NCBI GenBank assembly: GCA_018222585.1
Contig: JAAFAB010000001.1
Coordinates: 62,001 to 126,000, forward strand
Reading direction: 5' to 3'
From: Paracoccaceae bacterium
Lineage (GTDB): Bacteria > Pseudomonadota > Alphaproteobacteria > Rhodobacterales > Rhodobacteraceae
Length of the DNA: 64,000 nucleotides
Under the pieces are notes generated by a model. It had not been told where the DNA came from. It saw only the letters and a program-made list of their open reading frames with translations, and did not search any database. This document shows, one piece after another, positions 55,809 to 64,000 of the stretch (position 1 is the stretch's first letter; each line of letters opens with the position of its first letter). The position numbers were made by a program, and so were the translations under genes.

Positions 55809-56471
55809 TCACAGGTTCAGCCCGGCCACCACGCCGGGCAGGTCGTCGAAACGGGCCAGCAGCCCCTCGGGCTCCAGCGCCGCCATCTGCGCGGCGGCCG
55901 GACCGAACTCCACCAGGATCGAGGGCACGCCCGCCGCCCGCGCCGTTTCGCGGTCGGTGACGCTGTCGCCGACCAGGCAGCAACGCGCCGGATCGCCCCC
56001 GGCCCGTCGCGCGGCCTCGCGCAGGGGCTCGGGATCGGGCTTGCGCACGCTCAGCGTATCCGCCCCGATCAGCGCCCCGAATTCGGTCAGCACGCCGAGA
56101 TCCTGCAGCAGTTGGCGGGCATGGGCCTCGGGCTTGTTGGTGCAGATCGCCACCGCGAAACCATCGGACTTCAGCCGCTCGACCGCCTCCATGGCACCGG
56201 GATAGACCCGGCTGTGGGTCGAGAGATCCTCGGCGTAGGCCGCCAGCAACTGCGGATAGAGGCGCGAGATCTCCTCTTCGTCCCGGATGATCCCGAGCCG
56301 CTCGAAACCGGCGCGCAGCATGGCACGCCCCCCGCGCAGCGCGGTGCCGGCATCCGCGGCGCCCAGCACGTCGCCATGCCCTTCGGCGCGGAAACAGGCA
56401 TTGGCAGCCGCCAGCAGGTCGCCGCTGGTATCGGCCAGGGTTCCGTCCAGATCGAAGACAACCGCCCGCAT
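55809..56471 (-). CDS. gph: HAD-family phosphatase, phosphoglycolate phosphatase-like
   Basis: A 220-residue HAD hydrolase. The DLDGT motif (residues 7-11) opens the protein, with CTNKP (motif 2) and VGDSVTDRE (motif 4). Such Gph enzymes remove 2-phosphoglycolate from DNA repair or photorespiration. The start chosen is ATG 56471; a long artificial frame extends upstream and was rejected. Followed by the DegT gene, divergent from glmU. Confidence 0.87.
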   Translation of the reverse strand: MRAVVFDLDGTLADTSGDLLAAANACFRAEGHGDVLGAADAGTALRGGRAMLRAGFERLGIIRDEEEISRLYPQLLAAYAEDLSTHSRVYPGAMEAVERLKSDGFAVAICTNKPEAHARQLLQDLGVLTEFGALIGADTLSVRKPDPEPLREAARRAGGDPARCCLVGDSVTDRETARAAGVPSILVEFGPAAAQMAALEPEGLLARFDDLPGVVAGLNL

Positions 56472-56696
56472 CCGCGCTCCTTCCACCCGGGTTCGGCCCG
56501 GCAGGCTTTCGCCGCCAATGTTGCGGAGCGAAACCCAAGTTGATCGCGCCCCGACCCTCGTGGCCTTGCGCCCTTTGGGTTCTCGGATAAAACGGGCGCC
56601 GAGAAAGAACAATGGCCGATGGCCGCGCGGACCTGTCTGCGCGGAGCCATGGCAACAGGCAAGCTGACCCGGTGAAAGATCGGGCAAGGGGGCAAG

Positions 56697-58051
56697 ATGA
56701 GCACGGCACTGGTGATCCTGGCCGCGGGCAAGGGCACACGGATGAACTCGGACCTGCCCAAGGTCCTGCATGAAATCGCGGGCGCCCCGATGCTGGCCCA
56801 TGCGATCACCTCGGGCCTGACGCTGGAGCCCTCGCGGATGGTCGTCGTCGCCGGTCATGGCGCCGAGGCGGTGACGAAGGCCGCCGAAGAGACCTGCCCG
56901 CTGGCCCAGATCGTCCTGCAGGAAGAGCAGAAGGGCACCGCCCATGCGGTCGACCAGGCGCGCCCGGTGCTGGAAGGCTTCGACGGGGACGTCATCGTTC
57001 TGTACGGCGACACCCCCTTCATCCGTCCCGAAACGCTGGAAGCCATGCGCGAGGCCCGCGCCCGTCACGACGTTGTGGTGCTGGGTTTCGAGGCCGCCGA
57101 CCCGGCCCGCTACGGGCGTCTGGTGATGGAGGGAGACCGCCTTGACCGCATCGTCGAGTTCAAGGATGCCTCGGATGAAGAGCGCGCCATAACCCTCTGC
57201 AACTCCGGGCTTCTCTGCGCCCCAGGTCCGCTGCTCTTCGAGCTGCTGAGCGCGGTCGGCAACGACAATGCCGCCGGAGAATACTACCTGCCCGACGTGG
57301 TGGCGCTGGCAAATGCGCGCGGCCTGTCCTCGGGCGTCGTCACCTGCGACGAGGCCGAGACCCTCGGCGTCAACTCCCGCGCCGAACTGGCCCGCGCCGA
57401 GGCGCTGTTCCAGGCCCGCGCCCGTGCGGATGCGATGGACAACGGCGTCACCCTGCAGGCCCCCGAGACGGTGCATTTCTCCTTCGATACCTTCATCGGC
57501 GGCGACACGGTGATCGAGCCCAACGTGGTCTTCGGCCCCGGCGTGACGGTCGAGAACGGCGCGCGGATCCGCGCCTTCAGCCACCTTGAGGGCTGCCACG
57601 TGTCGCGCGGCGGCGTCATCGGCCCCTATGCCCGCCTGCGCCCCGGCGCCGAGCTGGCCGAGGACGTCAGGATCGGCAATTTCGTCGAGATAAAGGAGGC
57701 CCGGCTGGATCGCGGCGCCAAGGTCAACCACCTCTCCTACATCGGAGACGCGGTGATCGGCGAGGCGACGAACATCGGCGCGGGCACCATCACCTGCAAC
57801 TACGATGGCGTCTTCAAGCACCAGACCCGGATCGGCGCGCGGGCCTTCATCGGCTCGAACACCATGCTGGTGGCGCCGGTCTCGGTCGGCGATGACGCGA
57901 TGACCGGCTCGGGCTCGGTGATCACCTCGGACGTGGAACCCGGCGCGCTGGCCATTGGCCGCGCCCGGCAGGTGAACAAGCCGGGCTTTGCACGGAAATT
58001 GTTCGAAATGCTGAAATCCAGGAAGGCCACACAGGCCAAAGAGGCGGAATA

Positions 58052-58052
<1 letters not shown>
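56697..58052 (+). CDS. glmU: Bifunctional GlmU: GlcNAc-1-P uridyltransferase / GlcN-1-P acetyltransferase
   Basis: A 451-residue enzyme that makes UDP-GlcNAc for peptidoglycan and lipopolysaccharide. LAAGKGTRM (residues 8-16) is the N-terminal nucleotidyltransferase motif. From about 240 on, repeated hexapeptide turns form the left-handed beta-helix acetyltransferase, ending near the GSNTMLVAPV region (about 385). ATG follows CAAGGGGGC. Stop TAA shares its last A with the glmS ATG. Confidence 0.97.
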
Positions 58053-59868
<1,816 letters not shown>

Positions 59869-59872
<4 letters not shown>

Positions 59873-60564
59873 GCGCGCCCACCACCCTTGAGGCCGCGAT
59901 TGAGGTGCTGAAGACCCATGCCGAGCCCGAGAAGGCCGACGGCATGGCGGCCTATCACAAGGTCGCGCGGCCCTACCTCGGCGTCGCCAACCCGGTGCTG
60001 AACGAACTGGCGCAGGACTGGCGGCGGGCGCTTTCGCTGCCCGAGCGGCTGTCGCTGGCCTCGGCGCTCTGGCAGAGCGATATCCACGAGGCGCGGGTGG
60101 TTGCGGCCAAGCTGCTGACCCAGGCGCGGATCAAGCCTTCGGATGCCGAGGCCTGGTGGATGATCTGTTCCTGGGTGCCCGAGTTCGACGCCTGGGCGAT
60201 TGCCGATCACGCCTGCATGGCCGGGCAGCGCCGCGTCATGGCCGACCTGTCGCGCCTGGACGAGATCGCCGCCTGGACCACCCATGACCACCTCTGGACC
60301 AAGCGCGCGGCGCTGGTGATCACCCTCGGCCTGGCGCGGCTGAACCACCCCGACGCGGCGCAGATGGCGGCGCGCGAAAAGGTGCTGGGCTGGGCGGCGG
60401 ATTATGTCGCTGATGATCGCTGGTTCATCCAGAAGGCGGTGGCCTGGTGGCTGCGCGACCTGTCCAAGCATGACGCGGGTCGGGTCCGCGCCTTCCTCGA
60501 CGCCCATGGGGCCGGGATGCGTGGCTTTGCCCGCAAGGAAGCCGGCAAGTACCTGCGCGACTGA
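59869..60564 (+). CDS. DNA alkylation repair (AlkD-like HEAT-repeat) protein
   Basis: A 231-residue all-helical protein of the AlkD/DNA alkylation repair family. The HEAT-type repeats include LWQSDIHEARVVAAKLLTQA and WTKRAALVITLGLA, with WFIQKAVAWWLRDLSKHD near the end. The start overlaps glmS (ATGA). AlkD proteins excise positively charged alkylated bases. Here the family call rests on the repeat pattern, not on specific active-site residues. Confidence 0.85.
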
Positions 60565-60569
60565 GAGGT

Positions 60570-61046
60570 TCAGCCGCCGTAGATCTCGACCTCTGACAGC
60601 GCGGTCAGCGGCAGGCCGAGGCCCTGCATCGCCTGCAGCGACAGGCGCGCGCCGCTGGCGCCGGCGGCGGGGCGCAGCTCGACCGCGATCTCGCGCCCGG
60701 TGTCCAGCGCCCGCACCCGCCCCTGCGCCGGGGCGCGGACCAGCGGGGTCTTCACCCAGAGCCCCGGCTCGCCCGCCGCGCCAAGGCTGGCGACCGAGCG
60801 GCCAAGCAGCCCGCCCGCCCCCGGCGCGACCGGGGTGGCCCCGGCAGCGGGCAAGTCATCCTGCCCGCGCCCGCGCGGACGCAACTGCCAGGGCTCTCCG
60901 GTCGAGGAGTAGCTTTCCTCGCCGGGCGCCGCATCAGCGCCCTGCGACATGGCATCGGGGGTCTCGTCGGGCCGCCCGCCCAGCAGGCCGGAGGGGTCGC
61001 AGGCGGCGAGAAGGGGAATCGCGAGAAAAGGTATCAGCACTTTCAT
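60570..61046 (-). CDS. Lipoprotein of unknown function
   Basis: A 158-residue protein with a signal peptide and lipobox LLAAC (Cys16), a long Pro/Gly/Ala-rich stretch (20-75), then a beta-rich end that reads PLVRAPAQGRVRALDTGREIAVELRP and ...LPLTALSEVEIYGG. The C-terminal pattern of alternating strands suggests a small beta domain. Convergent with the alkylation repair gene, with only 5 bases between stops and no terminator. Divergent from moaA. Unrecognised family. Confidence 0.75.
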   Translation of the reverse strand: MKVLIPFLAIPLLAACDPSGLLGGRPDETPDAMSQGADAAPGEESYSSTGEPWQLRPRGRGQDDLPAAGATPVAPGAGGLLGRSVASLGAAGEPGLWVKTPLVRAPAQGRVRALDTGREIAVELRPAAGASGARLSLQAMQGLGLPLTALSEVEIYGG

Positions 61047-61130
61047 TTCGCTAACCTATCGCATCGATGTGACGGCGCAATCGCCGAAACATCCCTTGTC
61101 GGCGGAGCCCCGCGCGCCTAGTTTCTGCCC

Positions 61131-62138
61131 ATGACACAGCCTCTCGTCGATCCCTTTCAGCGTGCCATCACCTACCTGCGGGTCTCGGTCACGGACCGAT
61201 GCGACTTCCGTTGTGTCTACTGCATGGCCGAGAACATGACCTTCCTGCCGAAGAAGGAACTTCTGACGCTGGAAGAGCTGGATCGCATGTGTTCGACCTT
61301 CGTCCGTCTCGGGGTGCAGAAGCTGCGCATCACCGGCGGCGAGCCGCTGGTACGGCGCGATATCATGACCTTCTTCCGTTCGATGTCCCGGCACCTGGAC
61401 AGCGGCGCGCTGAAGGAGCTGACGCTGACCACCAATGGCAGTCAGCTTGAGCGTTTTGCCACCGATCTCTACGCGGCGGGCGTACGGCGGGTGAATGTCT
61501 CGCTGGATACGCTGGACGAGGAGAAATTCGCCCGGGTCACCCGCTGGGGCCGCCTGCCGCAGGTGATGCGCGGGCTGGATGCGGCGCAGGCGGCGGGGCT
61601 GAAGGTCAAGCTGAACGCCGTGGCGCTGAAGGGCTTCAACGAGGACGAGGTCGAGACGCTGACACGCTTCTGCGGCGAGCGCGGCATGGATCTGACCTGG
61701 ATCGAGGTCATGCCCATGGGCGATCTCGGCAACGAGGACCGCGTCGGACAATACTGGTCGATGAAGGACCTGCGGGCACGGCTGGCCGAAAGCTACACCC
61801 TGACCGATCTGCCCGAGAGCACCGGCGGCCCCGCCCGCTACGTGCGGCTGGAGGAGACCGGCCAGAAGATCGGGTTCATCACGCCGCTCAGTCACAACTT
61901 CTGCGAAAGCTGCAACCGGGTGCGGATGACCTGCACCGGGGAGCTCTACATGTGCCTCGGTCAGGAGGACATGCTGGATCTGCGCCCCGCCCTGCGCAAT
62001 CATCCGGGCAATGACGCTCCGCTGGAACAGGAGATCCGCCGCGCCATCGGCCTGAAGCCCGAAGGCCACGACTTCGACTATTCCCGCCAGAGGGCGGACG
62101 GACAGGTCTCGCGCCACATGAGCCACACGGGCGGGTAA
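61131..62138 (+). CDS. moaA: GTP 3',8-cyclase (molybdenum cofactor biosynthesis protein A)
   Basis: A 335-residue radical-SAM enzyme for the first step of molybdopterin synthesis. The first [4Fe-4S] cluster is held by CDFRCVYC (residues 24-31), the second by [11 protein letters not shown] (about 263-273). The C-terminus ends in GG, the double glycine required for MoaA activity. No other moa gene is adjacent. The stop TAA is immediately followed by the waaA ATG. Confidence 0.97.
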   Translation: MTQPLVDPFQRAITYLRVSVTDRCDFRCVYCMAENMTFLPKKELLTLEELDRMCSTFVRLGVQKLRITGGEPLVRRDIMTFFRSMSRHLDSGALKELTLTTNGSQLERFATDLYAAGVRRVNVSLDTLDEEKFARVTRWGRLPQVMRGLDAAQAAGLKVKLNAVALKGFNEDEVETLTRFCGERGMDLTWIEVMPMGDLGNEDRVGQYWSMKDLRARLAESYTLTDLPESTGGPARYVRLEETGQKIGFITPLSHNFCESCNRVRMTCTGELYMCLGQEDMLDLRPALRNHPGNDAPLEQEIRRAIGLKPEGHDFDYSRQRADGQVSRHMSHTGG

Positions 62139-63455
62139 ATGACGACCCAGGCGAGACCGACGCCCTTCTATCATTTTTATGCCGTTCTCGCCGCGCTGGC
62201 CACGCCGCTGGCCTGGCGCCGCGTGCGCGCCAAGCTGACCGCCGAGGGCATCGCCCCCGACCGGCAGGGCGAACGCATGGGCCGCGCCACCCGCGCCCGC
62301 CCCGAGGGACAGCTGTTCTGGTTCCACGCCGCCAGCGTCGGCGAAAGCGTCTCGGCCCTGGCGCTGATCGAGAAGGTGCTGGAGCTGGCGCCTGGCGCTC
62401 ATGCGCTGGTGACCACCGGCACCGCCGGCTCGGCGCAGGTGCTGGCGGGACGGCTGCCGAAGCGGGCGATCCACCAGTTCGCACCGCTGGACACGGGCCG
62501 CGCCCTGCGCCGCTTCTTCCGCCACTGGCGCCCCGATGCCGGGATCTTCGTCGAAAGCGAACTCTGGCCGCAGATGATCGTGCGTGCGCGCGCCTCGGGG
62601 ATGCGGCTGGCGCTGGTCAATGCGCGGCTGTCGAAAAGCTCGCTGAAGAACTGGCGCCGCTTCGATGGCACCTTCCGTTTCCTGCTGGGCCAGTTCACCC
62701 TGGTGCGCACCCAGGACCGCGCCACGCTGGAGGCGCTGCACGAGCTGGGCGCGGACCGGCAGAGCGTGGCGCAGGGTCCGAACCTGAAGGCGATGATCGC
62801 CCCGCCGCCGGTCGACGCCGCCACGCTGGCCGAGCTGCGCGCCGCCTTTGACGGCCCCTTCTGGGCCGCCGCCGCCACCCACCCGGGCGAAGAGGCCGAG
62901 GTGCTGCGCGCCCATCTTGCCGCCCGCACCGCCCTGCCCGGCCTGCGCCTGCTGCTGATCCCGCGCCACCCCGACCGCGCCGGGGAAATCGCCGCGCTGG
63001 TCCGCGCTGAGGGCCTGAGCCTGGCGCAACGCTCTGCCGGAGAGGCGCCCGCAGGGGCCGAGGTCTACCTGGCCGACACCCTGGGCGAGATGGGACTGTG
63101 GTATTCGCTGGCGCCGCTGGCCTTCCTCGGTGGCTCCTTCGCCACCGTCGGCGGCCATACCCCCTATGAGCCCGCCTGTTTCGCCACCCCCATCCTGCAC
63201 GGCCCCCATTACGAGAACTTCTCGGAGGTCTACGCCAGCTTCGATGCCAGCGGTGCCGCGCTGCAGGTCGCCGATGCGCAGGAACTGGGCCGCGAGGTCG
63301 TGCGCCTGCTGTCAGATCCCGGCGCCCTGGCACTGATGGCGCAGGAGGCCGGCGTCCTGTCGCGCGGACATGGCACAGAGCTGAGCCATGTCGCGGAAGA
63401 TCTCTTGCAGGCCCTTGTCCCCGGCACCCTTCCCGAGCGCCCGGGTCTGGGATAG
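62139..63455 (+). CDS. waaA: 3-deoxy-D-manno-octulosonic acid transferase
   Basis: A 438-residue membrane-associated glycosyltransferase that adds Kdo to lipid A. An N-terminal hydrophobic segment (about 10-25), FWFHAASVGESVSALALI (about 60-77, with the catalytic Glu) and late GGSFATVGGHTPYEPACF (about 331-348) identify KdtA/WaaA. Starts directly after the moaA stop. Followed by a second glycosyltransferase, so this is probably a lipopolysaccharide core gene set. Confidence 0.94.
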   Translation: MTTQARPTPFYHFYAVLAALATPLAWRRVRAKLTAEGIAPDRQGERMGRATRARPEGQLFWFHAASVGESVSALALIEKVLELAPGAHALVTTGTAGSAQVLAGRLPKRAIHQFAPLDTGRALRRFFRHWRPDAGIFVESELWPQMIVRARASGMRLALVNARLSKSSLKNWRRFDGTFRFLLGQFTLVRTQDRATLEALHELGADRQSVAQGPNLKAMIAPPPVDAATLAELRAAFDGPFWAAAATHPGEEAEVLRAHLAARTALPGLRLLLIPRHPDRAGEIAALVRAEGLSLAQRSAGEAPAGAEVYLADTLGEMGLWYSLAPLAFLGGSFATVGGHTPYEPACFATPILHGPHYENFSEVYASFDASGAALQVADAQELGREVVRLLSDPGALALMAQEAGVLSRGHGTELSHVAEDLLQALVPGTLPERPGLG

Positions 63456-63481
63456 GAAAGCCCCAAAGCGGGAGACCTTCC

Positions 63482-64000
63482 ATGACTCAGCCCGATATCG
63501 CCCGAACCGAGGTGATCGCGCCGAACTTCAAGAAACGCATGTCCGGGGTGACCTCGACGGTCTATCGCCTCGTGCCGCTGCAGGCGCGCGACATGGCGAT
63601 CGTGTCTTCTGGCCCCGCAGTGCCCGCCGATGTGCCCCAGGTGCCGGTGCGCGCGCTGCTGACCATGTCCCGGCGCGGCCCCTCGGGCCCCCGGGTCTGG
63701 CACGCCCGTCGCAACAACGAGATGCTGGCCGGCATCGCCCTGAAGCGGCTTCTGGGCAAGCGGCTGAAGCTGATGTTCACCTCGGCGGCGCAGCGCGACC
63801 ACAAGGGCTTCACCAAGTGGATGATCCGCCAGATGGATGCGGTGGTGGCCACCTCGGCCCGCTCGCAGAGCTTCCTGGAAGTGCCCTCGGTGGTGCAGCA
63901 CCACGGCATCGACGCCGACCTGTTCTGCCCCGCGACCGACAAGGCCGCCCTGCGCCGGGAGCTGGGCCTGCCCGAAGGCCAGACCCTCGTCGGCTGCTTC
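63482..64000 (+). CDS. Glycosyltransferase family 4, 3'-truncated by window end
   Basis: Frame open from ATG 63482 to the window end (173 codons). The N-terminal GT-B half includes VWHARRNNEMLAGIALKRLL, MFTSAAQRDHKGFTKWMIRQMDAVVATS and QHHGIDADLFCP, typical of family 4 enzymes and lipopolysaccharide mannosyltransferases. The missing part holds the donor-site motifs, so donor and acceptor cannot be set. It begins 26 bases after waaA. Confidence 0.88.
   Translation, partial: MTQPDIARTEVIAPNFKKRMSGVTSTVYRLVPLQARDMAIVSSGPAVPADVPQVPVRALLTMSRRGPSGPRVWHARRNNEMLAGIALKRLLGKRLKLMFTSAAQRDHKGFTKWMIRQMDAVVATSARSQSFLEVPSVVQHHGIDADLFCPATDKAALRRELGLPEGQTLVGCF

Noticed and set aside
56472-57821. Upstream extension of the Gph frame to 57821
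   Set aside because: The added 450 residues lie opposite glmU and have no family features; the DLDGT motif directly after 56471 fixes the start.

Overview
The window is a GC-rich, gene-dense stretch of an alphaproteobacterial chromosome, most likely from the Rhodobacteraceae (Rhodobacter/Paracoccus/roseobacter group). This rests on the extended NADH dehydrogenase (nuo) operon with DUF5333- and DUF5337-type inserts, the tatABC plus DUF815 ATPase order, a Hint-domain protein, an HWE-type histidine kinase, surE-pcm-nlpD without rpoS, and hairpin repeats containing a GGAGTATTT-like core. I saw no rRNA or tRNA gene, CRISPR array, transposase or phage gene. The window looks like ordinary core chromosome with a few accessory islands. 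The species was not identified.

Layout. 1-3.5 kb: 3' end of purF, three small unassigned genes and a short-chain dehydrogenase. 3.5-8.4 kb: a dispersed hairpin repeat, surE-pcm-nlpD, then a convergent secreted caspase-like protein. 8.4-11.1 kb (minus): tatA-tatB-tatC-DUF815 ATPase. 11.3-14.5 kb: an orphan ABC ATPase, an atypical SDR and a Hint-domain protein, then a second copy of the hairpin repeat. 14.7-21.7 kb (plus): prfC, two tandem related glycosyltransferases, a DEAD-box RNA helicase and a frameshifted Stf0-type sulfotransferase. 21.7-23.5 kb: an HWE histidine kinase divergent from a PilZ protein.

23.4-45.1 kb (minus) is one very long transcription unit, nuoA to nuoN followed by birA-coaX-rnj. 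All 14 complex I subunits are present. Between them sit ten non-nuo reading frames: 53-aa and 36-aa membrane peptides, three lipoproteins (94, 122 and 144 aa), a membrane-anchored helix-hairpin-helix protein whose C-terminal domain is duplicated at the end of NuoE, DUF5337, a 73-aa ORF, DUF5333 and a cysteine-free carboxymuconolactone-decarboxylase-like protein. Many junctions are ATGA or TGATG overlaps, which points to translational coupling.

45.4-54.4 kb (minus) is a leucine/isovalerate degradation (liu) operon: isovaleryl-CoA dehydrogenase, methylcrotonyl-CoA carboxylase beta and alpha, HMG-CoA lyase and a methylglutaconyl-CoA-hydratase-like enzyme. It also holds a nitronate-monooxygenase-like protein, a GST-like protein and a DUF1311 protein. 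A 14-bp palindrome lies just upstream of the first gene. 54.6-64 kb: a DegT-type aminotransferase and a Gph-type phosphatase (minus), then glmU-glmS-DNA alkylation repair (plus, overlapping), a convergent lipoprotein, and moaA-waaA-glycosyltransferase (plus, cut by the window end).

The most unusual items are the accessory gene set inside the complex I operon, especially the shared helix-hairpin-helix domain; the two-copy nested hairpin repeat; the secreted caspase with repeats and an SH3-like end; and the double-frameshift sulfotransferase. Function calls are read from motifs and context by eye, with no database search.
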